From Chitinophaga sp. SYP-B3965 (GTDB lineage Bacteria > Bacteroidota > Bacteroidia > Chitinophagales > Chitinophagaceae), in assembly GCF_009647655.1 (NCBI RefSeq), contig NZ_WJFD01000001.1, positions 3,162,001-3,226,000 on the forward strand: a stretch of 64,000 nucleotides of DNA, read 5' to 3'. Shown here in pieces: positions 18,156-27,150 of the stretch. Below the pieces are notes generated by a model that worked only from the letters and a program-made list of their open reading frames with translations, searched no databases and was not told where the DNA came from. Numbering within the stretch: position 1 is the stretch's first letter; every line of letters starts with the position of its first letter. Position numbers and translations under genes: made by a program.

Positions 18156-19826
18156 ATGAAATATTCTTTGTTCTTTATAGCGCTCCCCCTCCTTTTACTG
18201 GGCATCTCTCAGTATAATCCACCACTGAAAGATAACATCACAATAGGCTGTGCCCCTCCTCTCCGGGACAACTTTGATACTACCGCGAATGGAAAATTCA
18301 TTGTGCCACTTTCCGGCTGGGGGCAATATGCTTACCGCATCTCTACCCATAGCGACAGTGCGCAATTTTATTTCAACCAGGGCCTCAACATGTATTACAG
18401 CTATCACCTGAAAGAAGCCACTGCTTCCTTTAAAGAGGCTGCCCGTTTGGATCCGCAGTGTGCTATGGCTTACTGGGGGCAGGCATTATCCATGGGGCCT
18501 GGTTATAACTTTGCGCATACTTACACCATGCCTAAGAGTGTACCGGCCGTATTACAATTAATGAATCAAAATATTGAACAGGCTACAGATAAAGAAAAAC
18601 AACTGATAGCCGTGATGAACCGCCGTTATACGGCTGATGCAGTTTCTTCTCCTGCTTATGCGAATGGCATGAAGGAACTCATGGCTTCATATCCGAAAGA
18701 TCAGGATATAAAAGCGCTCTACATAGATGCGGTGATGCTGATCCATCCCTGGGATTTCTGGTTCAATGACGGCACTCCAAAAGAATGGACGCCAGAAGCA
18801 GTAAGTTTATGCGAAGCCCTGTTGAAAGCATCTCCTAAACATCCCGGCGCTTTACATTACTATATCCATCTCACGGAAGCCTCCCGCCATCCGGAAGTGG
18901 CACTGCCAAATGCAGCTGCGTTAAAGGAACTTTTGCCGGGTGTGGCGCATATGGTGCATATGTCCAGCCATGAATACGAAAGGAATGGTTTATACGCACT
19001 GGGGGTAGAAGCCAATGATAAAGCGGATGATGATCTTGTACACTATGATTCCATTGCAAAGAACCTTTCCCTCAACAAATATTCATCTCATTATTATGGC
19101 GTGCAAACATACTGTGCACTCAGCGGGGGCATGTATGAAACCGGCAAACGTACTGCGCAGGATTGCAGAAAAAGTGTATCTCCTTCACATGCATCCACCT
19201 ATGAACAATACCTGTACATGATGCCTGTGCTTCATCTTGTGCGCCTGGGTAAATGGGAAGAAATATTAAAGGATGATCTGCAGCCGGATGAACAGTGGCC
19301 TTATGCTTCTCTCCTGCACAATTTTGCAAAGGGCCTCGCCTTTGTTTATACAGGCCAGACAGATTCCGCACAGCAACAATTACTGCAACTGCAGCAAAAA
19401 GCAAAAGACCCTGTATTAGCCACCAGGCGTGTTCCCTTCAATTCCACTTTGCAGGGAGCCGGCATAGCGGAAGGTATTTTGCACGCAGTTATATTATTCT
19501 CCCGGCAGGAAAACAATGCAGCCATCAGCAGCCTTACAGATGCCATCAGGATAGAGGACAGTCTCATCTATACAGAACCTAAAGACTGGATGATCCCTGC
19601 CCGCCAATTCTTAGGCGCTTATCTTTTAAAACTGGGAAAACCTGCTTTAGCAGAAAAAGTATACAGGGAGGATCTCATATGGAACCCGGGTAATGGATGG
19701 TCTTTGTTAGGGTTGTGCCAAAGCCTGGAGGCACAACATAAGAAGGCAAAAACTTACCGTAAAAAATACCAGCAGGCATTTTCTCATGCAGATGAAATGC
19801 CGCCAGGGTCTGTTTATCTGAACTAA
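18156..19826 (+). CDS. Exported TPR-repeat protein
   Basis: 556 residues. The N-terminal hydrophobic stretch (MKYSLFFIALPLLLLGIS) is a signal peptide or anchor. TPR-like helices include AQFYFNQGLNMYYSYHLKEATASFKEAARLDPQCAMAYWGQALSMG and, at the end, AYLLKLGKPALAEKVYREDLIWNPGNGWSLLGLCQSLEAQ. The middle HPGALHYYIHLTEASRHPEVALP and HMVHMSSHEYERNGLY are conserved in a group of uncharacterised Bacteroidota and proteobacterial TPR proteins. Function is unknown; it may scaffold protein-protein contacts. Its stop overlaps the converging DinB gene by four bases. Confidence 0.8.
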   Translation: MKYSLFFIALPLLLLGISQYNPPLKDNITIGCAPPLRDNFDTTANGKFIVPLSGWGQYAYRISTHSDSAQFYFNQGLNMYYSYHLKEATASFKEAARLDPQCAMAYWGQALSMGPGYNFAHTYTMPKSVPAVLQLMNQNIEQATDKEKQLIAVMNRRYTADAVSSPAYANGMKELMASYPKDQDIKALYIDAVMLIHPWDFWFNDGTPKEWTPEAVSLCEALLKASPKHPGALHYYIHLTEASRHPEVALPNAAALKELLPGVAHMVHMSSHEYERNGLYALGVEANDKADDDLVHYDSIAKNLSLNKYSSHYYGVQTYCALSGGMYETGKRTAQDCRKSVSPSHASTYEQYLYMMPVLHLVRLGKWEEILKDDLQPDEQWPYASLLHNFAKGLAFVYTGQTDSAQQQLLQLQQKAKDPVLATRRVPFNSTLQGAGIAEGILHAVILFSRQENNAAISSLTDAIRIEDSLIYTEPKDWMIPARQFLGAYLLKLGKPALAEKVYREDLIWNPGNGWSLLGLCQSLEAQHKKAKTYRKKYQQAFSHADEMPPGSVYLN

Positions 19827-20332
19827 AAATATCTTTCCTTCAATACATTCTGGTGATGCATAGCATGGCCGACAGTGATAAAACCTAAGCTCCGCACGGT
19901 AATATCAACACCACTGGCCTTTCCGGAACGGCTCAGTTCTTCCTCATTCAAAACACGGAAAAAGTGTGCGGAGGAATTGCGTAGCAGGCGGAACTCTTCC
20001 AGCATATCTTTCCAGTGAAGGTGATCTACCCGCGCAACTTCCGCATAATCATTCTCTTCGAAGCTGGCAAGCGGCGTACTGTCTTTACGCGCAAAACGAA
20101 GCGCCCTGTAAACAAAAATGCGTTCAGCGTCTGTAAGGTGCTGTAATACTTGTTTAACGGTCCATTTTCCGGGGGCATACGCATAGTTCAGTTTAGATTC
20201 CGGAATTCCTTCCAGGAACTGCAATGTGGCAGCAGTTTGATTGTCAAATGCTAAGGAGAGCTCATCTTCAGGAACCAGGCTGATGTAGCCGTGATAGTAT
20301 TTCCCATATTCCTGGGACAATGGTCTGGGCAT
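19823..20332 (-). CDS. DinB-family four-helix metal protein
   Basis: 169 residues. The family's helical pattern and metal ligands are visible: a first His in VKQVLQHLTDAERIFVYR, and a C-terminal pair in TVGHAMHHQNVLKERYF. The N-terminal region FLEGIPESKLNYAYAPGKWTVKQV is typical of DinB_2 proteins. Members bind a divalent metal and some act as thiol-dependent transferases, but the reaction of this one is not known. It is divergent from the CocE-like gene and is not linked to DNA damage genes here. Confidence 0.85.
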   Translation of the reverse strand: MPRPLSQEYGKYYHGYISLVPEDELSLAFDNQTAATLQFLEGIPESKLNYAYAPGKWTVKQVLQHLTDAERIFVYRALRFARKDSTPLASFEENDYAEVARVDHLHWKDMLEEFRLLRNSSAHFFRVLNEEELSRSGKASGVDITVRSLGFITVGHAMHHQNVLKERYF

Positions 20333-20399
20333 ATAGTGGTGCGTTTAAATTTTAATTGAAGATATCACTTATATTTAAGGTGCGAAAAACTTACCTGCT

Positions 20400-22298
20400 A
20401 TGAAACAAGGATCTATCCTGCTAATAACCCTGTTGGCTTATTTCACCAGTGCTGCGCGTGTAAATGAGGATTCCCTCTGGATCAGGAACAACTACGTAAA
20501 GAAAGAAATGACCATCTCCATGCGGGATGGCGTGAAATTATTTACAACGGTGTATGTTCCCAAAAACAAAACGGAAAAACATCCCATCCTGATGATGCGT
20601 ACGCCCTATTCCTGCGCACCTTATGGCGAGCAGTATTTTAATAACTATCACACGCGTTATATCAATCATTATTTCCGTGAAGGTTATTACATCGTATTAC
20701 AGGATGTACGCGGCCGCTGGATGAGTGAAGGAGAATTTGTGGATGTGCGCCCTTTTAATCCGAATAAAAAAACGAATAAAGATATTGACGAAGCCAGCGA
20801 TACGTATGACACCATCGACTGGCTGGTGAAGAACCTGGAAAACAATAACGGGAATGTGGGTGTGTTCGGCATTTCTTACCCGGGCTTTTATTCTACCATG
20901 GCTGCCCTCAGCGGGCACCCTGCCTTGAAAGCAGTGAGTCCGCAGGCGCCTGTTACAGACTGGTTTGCAGGAGACGACTTCCATCACAATGGTGCTTTTT
21001 TCATTAATGATGCATTTGCTTTCTATTCCAGTTTTGGGAAACCAAGACCCAAACCTACTACGGTGGGGCCTACTGAGTATCCCTACCCTACGCAGGATAA
21101 TTACAAATTTTATCTCGAAGCAGGTTCCTTAACGAACATTGCCCGGTTAATGGGAGATAGTATTAAATTCTGGAAAGACTTATATGCACATCCTGCTTAT
21201 GATGCATTCTGGAAAGCGCGTAATGTGCGGAACTTTTTAACGGATGTAAAACCTGCCATGCTCATTGTTGGCGGCACCTTTGATGCGGAAGACTGCTTTG
21301 GAGCATGGAACACTTATAAAGCTATTGAGGGCCAAAGTAAGAATGCCAATAACCGGCTGGTGATGGGCCCCTGGTATCATGGGCAATGGGCATCCAATGA
21401 CGGCAGTTATATGGGGAATGTACACTTTGGGAGCAATACCGCCGCCTGGTACCAGGAAAATATTGAGATCCCCTTCTTTGATTTTTACCTGAAAGGGAAA
21501 GGTAAAACACCTGATATCAAAGAAGCCACTGTATTCTTTACCGGTGAAAATAACTGGAAGCAATTGCCTGCCTGGCCGCCGGCGGATATGCAAATGACGC
21601 CTATTTATCTGCAACCGAAAGGAGGCCTTAGTTTTAGCCTGCCTGCTGTAACTGAAAGTTCAAGCACCTATAGAAGTGATCCTGCTAAACCAGTGCCTTA
21701 TACTGAAGATGTACATTTCAACAGAACGATCAGCTATATGAACGATGATCAGCGTTTTGCTGCAAGAAGGCCGGATGTACTGGTATTCCAAACCGATACT
21801 TTAACAGAAGACCTTACATTAGGTGGCCCCGTTATAGCAGACCTGGTAGTGAGCAGCAGCACAACGGATGCAGACTTTGTAGTAAAGGTGATTGACGTTT
21901 TCCCTGATAATTTCAGCTATGGTGAAATGCAGGCTTCCACAGCTCACGCAAGATATGTATCTTCAACCTACCCTATGGGCGGTTACCAGATGCTTGTACG
22001 TGGAGAAGTGATGCGCGGCAAATTCCGCAACAGCCTTGAAAACCCGGTCCCTTTTAAAGCAAATGAACCCACTACCGTAAAATTCACTTTACCGGATGTG
22101 GCGCACACTTTTCAGAAAGGGCACCGTTTAATGATACAAATACAAAGTTCCTGGTTCCCTTTAGTGGATATGAATCCACAGCAGTTCATGAATATTTATA
22201 AGGCGGAAAACAAGGATTTTATTAAATCCGATATCAACGTATACCATAGTAATAAAAGGGCGTCTAAGATTATGTTGCCTGTTATTTCACCACGTTAA
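20400..22298 (+). CDS. CocE/NonD family hydrolase (X-Pro peptidase S15-like)
   Basis: 632 residues with a signal peptide (MKQGSILLITLLAYFTSAAR). The alpha/beta-hydrolase domain has YYIVLQDVRGRWMSEGEF and the nucleophile Ser159 in GVFGISYPGFYS. Acid and base fall in DAEDCFGAW and GPWYHGQW. The C-terminal jelly-roll (residues about 420-620) has VIADLVVSSSTTDADFVVKVIDVFPD, typical of the PepX_C domain. Members cleave acyl esters or X-Pro/dipeptide amides, including glutaryl-7-ACA acylases. Followed by a small secreted protein gene 12 bases downstream, so probably cotranscribed. Confidence 0.9.
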   Translation: MKQGSILLITLLAYFTSAARVNEDSLWIRNNYVKKEMTISMRDGVKLFTTVYVPKNKTEKHPILMMRTPYSCAPYGEQYFNNYHTRYINHYFREGYYIVLQDVRGRWMSEGEFVDVRPFNPNKKTNKDIDEASDTYDTIDWLVKNLENNNGNVGVFGISYPGFYSTMAALSGHPALKAVSPQAPVTDWFAGDDFHHNGAFFINDAFAFYSSFGKPRPKPTTVGPTEYPYPTQDNYKFYLEAGSLTNIARLMGDSIKFWKDLYAHPAYDAFWKARNVRNFLTDVKPAMLIVGGTFDAEDCFGAWNTYKAIEGQSKNANNRLVMGPWYHGQWASNDGSYMGNVHFGSNTAAWYQENIEIPFFDFYLKGKGKTPDIKEATVFFTGENNWKQLPAWPPADMQMTPIYLQPKGGLSFSLPAVTESSSTYRSDPAKPVPYTEDVHFNRTISYMNDDQRFAARRPDVLVFQTDTLTEDLTLGGPVIADLVVSSSTTDADFVVKVIDVFPDNFSYGEMQASTAHARYVSSTYPMGGYQMLVRGEVMRGKFRNSLENPVPFKANEPTTVKFTLPDVAHTFQKGHRLMIQIQSSWFPLVDMNPQQFMNIYKAENKDFIKSDINVYHSNKRASKIMLPVISPR

Positions 22299-22310
22299 AA
22301 AATACGCATT

Positions 22311-23015
22311 ATGAAACGACTATCCTCTGCCATATTACTGTTGCTGATAACGCATCTGGCCTTTGCTCAAAATCCTCTAACGGGTGCCTGGCAGTTATTA
22401 CCTGCCGGTACTGAACCACAAACCATCCGTATCATTGAAGACGGTTATTTTATGCAAACAGCATACGATCATGCCGGCAAACAATTCATCAGTACACTGG
22501 GTGGTCAGTTCTCTGCAGATGGAAAAGCCCTGCAGGAAACTATTGAATTTAATACAGCAGATAAAAGCAATGTAGGTATTAAGAACATGGCTTCTTATAC
22601 ACTGGAAAAGGATGTGCTTACTGTTGCCACCAATGGCAAAATGGTTAAATGGAAACGCCTGGATGCCGGCAAGGCTGCCCTGAGCGGCACCTGGCGTATT
22701 ACCGGCAGGGAGAATAATGGCACCATAGAGCCCATGCGGCCCGGTCCCCGTAAAACATTGAAGATCCTCTCCGGCAACCGCTTCCAATGGGCAGCCATCA
22801 ATACAGAAACCAAGGAGTTCTTTGGTACCGGCGGTGGCACGTACACCTTTGAGAACGGCAAATACACAGAAACCATCGCCTTCTTTTCCCGGGATAGCAG
22901 CCGTGTGGGCATAAGCCTGTCCTTCGACGGTAAAGTAACGGGCAAACAATGGCACCACAGCGGTAAAAGTTCTAAAGGAGATCCTATCAGCGAAATATGG
23001 AGCAGGATTGAATAA
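22311..23015 (+). CDS. Secreted lipocalin-like protein with two related halves
   Basis: 234 residues with a signal peptide (MKRLSSAILLLLITHLAFAQ). Two halves resemble each other: NPLTGAWQL...GGQFSADGKALQETIEFNTADKSNVGI and ALSGTWRI...GGGTYTFENGKYTETIAFFSRDSSRVGI, each ending with a K..W.R-type strand. This looks like a duplicated lipocalin-like/DUF4488-type beta-barrel. Role and ligand are unknown. It follows the CocE-like gene closely and precedes the FKBP gene by 39 bases, so these three exported proteins may form one transcript ending at 23805. Confidence 0.7.
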   Translation: MKRLSSAILLLLITHLAFAQNPLTGAWQLLPAGTEPQTIRIIEDGYFMQTAYDHAGKQFISTLGGQFSADGKALQETIEFNTADKSNVGIKNMASYTLEKDVLTVATNGKMVKWKRLDAGKAALSGTWRITGRENNGTIEPMRPGPRKTLKILSGNRFQWAAINTETKEFFGTGGGTYTFENGKYTETIAFFSRDSSRVGISLSFDGKVTGKQWHHSGKSSKGDPISEIWSRIE

Positions 23016-23054
23016 TGTATTATATTGCAGTTCTAAATATACATAACTGGTAAT

Positions 23055-23768
23055 ATGATAATAAGAAAATGCCTGTTTATCAGCGCCATGAGCGTACTGG
23101 CCCTGCAAACTGCCTACAGTCAGAAAAAGAAACCTGCCGCACCGGTTTCCATTATAAAAACATCGCTGGACTCCGTTAGCTATGCTATTGGTAACGATCT
23201 TGCGCAGATGCTGAAAGGCCAGGGGCTGGACAGCCTCAACCTGAAAGTGCTCTTCGCTGCTATCCAGGATCAGTATGCCGGTAAAAAACCGTTGCTTTCT
23301 GCAGATGAAGGCACGGCTACCGTAAGTAAGCATATTATGAAGGTAAAAGCAGAAAAAGCAGCTAAGAATAAGGCTGTGGGAGAGAAATTCCTGGCACAGA
23401 ATAAAACAAAACCCGGGGTGGTAACGCTGCCCAGCGGTTTACAATACCAGGTGATCACTACTGGCACAGGTCCTAAACCTGCCCTCACAGATAAAGTGAA
23501 AGTACATTATAACGGTACGCTGATCGACGGCACTCCTTTTGATAGTTCTATTAAACGTGGAGAACCACTGGTAATAGGCCTCACCGGCGTGATCAAGGGT
23601 TGGACGGAAGTACTTCAGCTGATGCCTGTAGGCTCTAAGTGGAAAGTATTCATCCCCGCGGACCTTGCTTATGGTGACCGCCAGGCGGGAGCGGACATCA
23701 AGCCCGGTAGTACATTGATATTTGATATGGAATTAATGGGTATAGAACCTGCTACACCTGCACCATAA
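23055..23768 (+). CDS. FKBP-type peptidyl-prolyl isomerase (FkpA/Mip type)
   Basis: 237 residues with a signal peptide. The N-terminal dimerisation part (TSLDSVSYAIGNDLAQMLKGQGLDSLN and following helices, to about residue 110) matches the FKBP_N domain. The catalytic domain (about 130-232) has VKVHYNGTLIDGTPFDSS, VIKGWTEVLQLMPVGSKWKVFIPADLAYG and PGSTLIFDMELM. This is the usual periplasmic folding catalyst for exported proteins. It ends in a strong bidirectional terminator. Confidence 0.94.
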   Translation: MIIRKCLFISAMSVLALQTAYSQKKKPAAPVSIIKTSLDSVSYAIGNDLAQMLKGQGLDSLNLKVLFAAIQDQYAGKKPLLSADEGTATVSKHIMKVKAEKAAKNKAVGEKFLAQNKTKPGVVTLPSGLQYQVITTGTGPKPALTDKVKVHYNGTLIDGTPFDSSIKRGEPLVIGLTGVIKGWTEVLQLMPVGSKWKVFIPADLAYGDRQAGADIKPGSTLIFDMELMGIEPATPAP

Positions 23769-23769
23769 T

Positions 23770-23805
23770 AAAAAAGGGAAGAAGCAAATGCTTCTTCCCT
23801 TTTTT
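23770..23805. terminator. Bidirectional terminator
   Basis: Perfect 17-bp arms (23770-23786 and 23789-23805) with A and T tracts on the ends. It closes both the FKBP unit (+) and the aromatic operon (-). Confidence 0.9.
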
Positions 23806-23812
23806 TAATTTC

Positions 23813-24808
23813 TTACTTCACTATCCTCGGCACCCTCATTTCCAGCATCATAAAATCCGCCAGCACCATGGCTGTGATAGCTTCCAGTACCACCGGTACA
23901 CGAAGTGCAATGCAGAGGTCATGGCGGCCTTTCACGGAAAATGTTTCCACTTCCCCACTGCTGATGTTGAGTGTTTGCTGATCTTTCGGCGTGCTGGAAG
24001 TAGGTTTTACTGCTACACGGAACACCAGCTGATTACCATTCGTGATACCACCTACAATACCTCCGGCATTATTGGTAGCAGTTTTACCACTGGCATCAAT
24101 GATCGGATCGTTGTGTTCCAGGCCTTTCATCTTAGCGGCTGCAAAACCGGCTCCGAATTCAATGCCTTTAATAGCAGGAATAGCAAATGCAGCATGTGCA
24201 ATATTAGACTCCACAGAATCAAAGAATGGTTCTCCTAATCCTATGGGCAATCCATCTACTGTACATTCCACAATACCCCCTACAGAGTCTTTCGCTGCAA
24301 TCGCAGCAGCCAGGCCTTCTTCCGCATCGGCAAAACCGCCTACTTCTTTCAAAGTAGCGTTCACCTGTATCTTATCTCCCAGTATCTTTTTCGCGATCAC
24401 ACCGGCTGCTACCAGGTTGAGCGTAAGGCGGCCGCTAAAGTGACCACCACCGCGGTAATCCTCAAAACCACCAAACTTCTGCGTAGCCACAAAGTCCGCA
24501 TGGCCGGGCCGCGGGAATTCCCGGAGTTTGGCGTAATCCGCACTGCGTGTGTTATTGTTTTCGAATAAAATGGTAATGGGTGCGCCGGTAGTATGATCAT
24601 TGAACACACCTGATTTCAGGAATGGCAGATCATCTTCTTTCCGGGGGGTAGTGCCCTTTGCTCCTGCCTTACGGCGGCCAAGGTCATACAGGAAATCTTC
24701 CTGCTTTAAAGGGATACCGGCGGGGATACCATCGATATTCACGCCCACACTTTCCCCGTGCGATTCGCCAAAAACATTTACCCTGAATATTCTACCAAAA
24801 CTGTTCAT
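23813..24808 (-). CDS. aroC: Chorismate synthase
   Basis: 331 residues; slightly short compared with about 350-360. The FMN/EPSP binding motifs are present: GRIFRVNVFGESHGE at the N-terminus, FLYDLGRRKAGAKG, RPGHADF and FEDYRGGGHFSGRLT. It converts 5-enolpyruvylshikimate-3-phosphate to chorismate. It is the last gene of the aromatic operon, 10 bases after aroA. Confidence 0.95.
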   Translation of the reverse strand: MNSFGRIFRVNVFGESHGESVGVNIDGIPAGIPLKQEDFLYDLGRRKAGAKGTTPRKEDDLPFLKSGVFNDHTTGAPITILFENNNTRSADYAKLREFPRPGHADFVATQKFGGFEDYRGGGHFSGRLTLNLVAAGVIAKKILGDKIQVNATLKEVGGFADAEEGLAAAIAAKDSVGGIVECTVDGLPIGLGEPFFDSVESNIAHAAFAIPAIKGIEFGAGFAAAKMKGLEHNDPIIDASGKTATNNAGGIVGGITNGNQLVFRVAVKPTSSTPKDQQTLNISSGEVETFSVKGRHDLCIALRVPVVLEAITAMVLADFMMLEMRVPRIVK

Positions 24809-24818
24809 GACGCTTATT

Positions 24819-26093
24819 TTATACTTTCAATTCCTCTCTTTCCACTATGCCACCCAGTGTTTCCAGGTGCTCATAGAATTCCGGATAGGATTTATTGATC
24901 GCTTCCGCGCTTTCGATGGTGATAGCGCCGTCTGCCGTTAATGCAGCTACTGCGCAGGCCATGGCAATACGGTGATCATTATGAGAGAAAACAGTCACAT
25001 TACCTTTGATGCCGGTACCGCCGTGAATGAGCATCACATCTCCTTCCAGGTCTATCTTAATACCCATCTTGGCAAATTCCTGCTGCAGTGTAAGGCCGCG
25101 ATCACTTTCTTTATGGGCCAGGCGGCTCACTCCTTTGATCTTTGTGATCCCTTTGCAATTGGCAGCCAGGGCCACCAGCGGCGGGAACAGATCAGGGCAG
25201 TCCGTTGCATCCATTTCAAAAGCTTTCAGTTCCTGCTTCACCACGATCATGGTGAACACACCCGGCAATATTTCCGCTCCGGCTTTTTCCAGCGCTTCCA
25301 TGATAGCCTTATCTGACTGGGCAGACTGGGTATTGAGATGATGCACTTCTGCTTTACCGGCTACGGCCGCAGCCACCAGTAAAAAGGCAGCACCACTCCA
25401 GTCACCTTCCACGGTATATTCCTTTGCGCGGTATTCCTGTTTCTTATCAAAGTGAAATACTTCAAAATTCTCCTGGCGCACCTTCACACCAAAGTGTTCC
25501 ATGATCTGCAGGGTGAGCGCAATGTAGGGCTTGCTTTTCAGGTCTGTAACCGTGATGGCAGCCTTATCTGCCACTGCGCCAAAGGCCATCAGTAAACCGG
25601 TGAGGAATTGGGAAGAAAGAGAACCATCTATGGTGATATCCTTTGCTTTCAGCGGGCCTTTGATCTTCAGCGGTAACTTACCGTCCTGACTTTTGATCTC
25701 CACACCCAGCTGTGGCAACACTTCTTCAAAGAAATGCATGGGCCTTGTAACAAGGCTGCCATGTCCTTCTATAGTGATAGGTAATTCAGATAATGCAGCG
25801 ATGGGGGTGAACATACGGATGCCTAAACCGGACTCTCCGCAGTTGATCTCATCATAAAAAGGCTGTACGCCTTTACTGGTGATCTGAATGCCATCATCCA
25901 GCCGCTTTACCATTGCTCCCAGGTTCTCTGCTACTTCCAATGCTGCCAGGCAGTCATTGCTTAAACCCGGATTGTGGATCATGGTGGTGCCCTTTGCCAG
26001 GAGTGCTGCCGCAACTGCACGTTGCATGGCACTCTTGGATGGATTGGCTGTAACCACACCATTGATAGCAGCAGGTGATATAATGACTTTCAT
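24819..26093 (-). CDS. aroA: 3-phosphoshikimate 1-carboxyvinyltransferase (EPSP synthase)
   Basis: 424 residues with the two-domain inverse-beta-barrel pattern: ANPSKSAMQRAVAAALLAKG near the N-terminus, GSLSSQFLTGLLMA, and DCPDLFPPLVALAANC, NDHRIAMACAVAAL in the second half. The PEP/glyphosate-site motif, LGNAGTAMRPL in E. coli, reads CGESGLGIRMF here, so the residues aligned with Thr97 and Pro101 are Leu and Met. The gene sits between aroB and aroC with 11- and 10-base gaps. Confidence 0.95.
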   Translation of the reverse strand: MKVIISPAAINGVVTANPSKSAMQRAVAAALLAKGTTMIHNPGLSNDCLAALEVAENLGAMVKRLDDGIQITSKGVQPFYDEINCGESGLGIRMFTPIAALSELPITIEGHGSLVTRPMHFFEEVLPQLGVEIKSQDGKLPLKIKGPLKAKDITIDGSLSSQFLTGLLMAFGAVADKAAITVTDLKSKPYIALTLQIMEHFGVKVRQENFEVFHFDKKQEYRAKEYTVEGDWSGAAFLLVAAAVAGKAEVHHLNTQSAQSDKAIMEALEKAGAEILPGVFTMIVVKQELKAFEMDATDCPDLFPPLVALAANCKGITKIKGVSRLAHKESDRGLTLQQEFAKMGIKIDLEGDVMLIHGGTGIKGNVTVFSHNDHRIAMACAVAALTADGAITIESAEAINKSYPEFYEHLETLGGIVEREELKV

Positions 26094-26104
26094 TATTTAT
26101 GGAT

Positions 26105-27130
26105 CTACAGTTCTTGTAAAATTTGTTTCAGCTCATCTAACAGGATCGGTTGCGTAGTGGCTTTACCGATCTCGTTGAGCAGCACAAAATGAATATGGTC
26201 CTTCTCCCTTTTTTTATCCAGTTTGAAGATGTTAAACACTTCCTCTTTATCAGAGGTCATCGTTACCGGTAAACGGTAATCGTTGATCAAACGGATCAGC
26301 CGGTTGGTTTGTTCGGATGGCAGCTTGTTTATTTTTTCGGAGATCTTAGCAGCTGCTACCATTCCGATGGCCACCGCTTGTCCGTGTGCTATGTTTTCGA
26401 TCTTCTCCACGGCATGCCCGAGAGTATGACCAAAATTCAACCAGCGGCGAACACCACTTTCAAACTCATCTTCCAGTACAAACTTCGTTTTGATCTCCAC
26501 GGAACGTTCCACCAGGAATTGCAATACACTTACATCCTGCGCAAGGGCTTTATCCTTGTTTGCTTCCAGGTAGGAGAACAGCTCTGCATCATAGATACAG
26601 GCATACTTGATGATCTCTGCAAACCCGTTGCACCATTCCGTTGCCGGCATGGTTAAGGGTAAGGCATAATCAAAAAGGATGAACTCCGGCTGGCGGATAG
26701 TGCCCAGCATGTTCTTATGCATGCCATGGCTTACCCCGTTCTTGCCGCCGATAGACGCATCTACCTGGGCCAGTAATGTAGAAGGTACAAAACCAAAGGG
26801 GAGCCCGCGCATGTATATGCTGGCCACAAAGCCCGTCATATCCGTGAGCATACCGCCGCCAATACCTACCAGCATTGTTTTGCGGTCTGCTTCCAGTTCA
26901 ATCAACCCGTCAATGATCTGTTCCAGCACTTCCATGTTCTTGTGCTCTTCTCCATCCGGTACCACCAGCTTTTTCCAGCCGGGCAGTAAGTCTGCATATT
27001 GTTCGTCCACATTCTCATCCAGTAAAAGGATGGTGCGGTCTTTATTCACATAATTGCCGAGGTTCACCAGGCTTTCGCCGAGGTAATACTTCGTTGTTGC
27101 ATGTTGGAACTGGTGCGATTGCGTTGTCAT
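26105..27130 (-). CDS. aroB: 3-dehydroquinate synthase
   Basis: 341 residues. NAD-binding GIGGGMLTDMTGFVASIYMRGLPFGFVPSTLLAQVDASIGGKNGV and metal-site residues in RWLNFGHTLGHAVE are characteristic. It converts DAHP to 3-dehydroquinate, the second shikimate step. It lies 20 bases after the DAHP synthase gene. The next steps (aroQ/D, aroE, aroK) are not in the window. Confidence 0.96.
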   Translation of the reverse strand: MTTQSHQFQHATTKYYLGESLVNLGNYVNKDRTILLLDENVDEQYADLLPGWKKLVVPDGEEHKNMEVLEQIIDGLIELEADRKTMLVGIGGGMLTDMTGFVASIYMRGLPFGFVPSTLLAQVDASIGGKNGVSHGMHKNMLGTIRQPEFILFDYALPLTMPATEWCNGFAEIIKYACIYDAELFSYLEANKDKALAQDVSVLQFLVERSVEIKTKFVLEDEFESGVRRWLNFGHTLGHAVEKIENIAHGQAVAIGMVAAAKISEKINKLPSEQTNRLIRLINDYRLPVTMTSDKEEVFNIFKLDKKREKDHIHFVLLNEIGKATTQPILLDELKQILQEL

Positions 27131-27150
27131 ATGTACTAGAAAAATGGGGC

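Noticed and set aside
22398-23333. 311-codon open frame on the minus strand across the lipocalin-like and FKBP genes
   Set aside because: It is antisense to two genes with clear signal peptides and domain motifs, has no recognisable domain and crosses their boundary.
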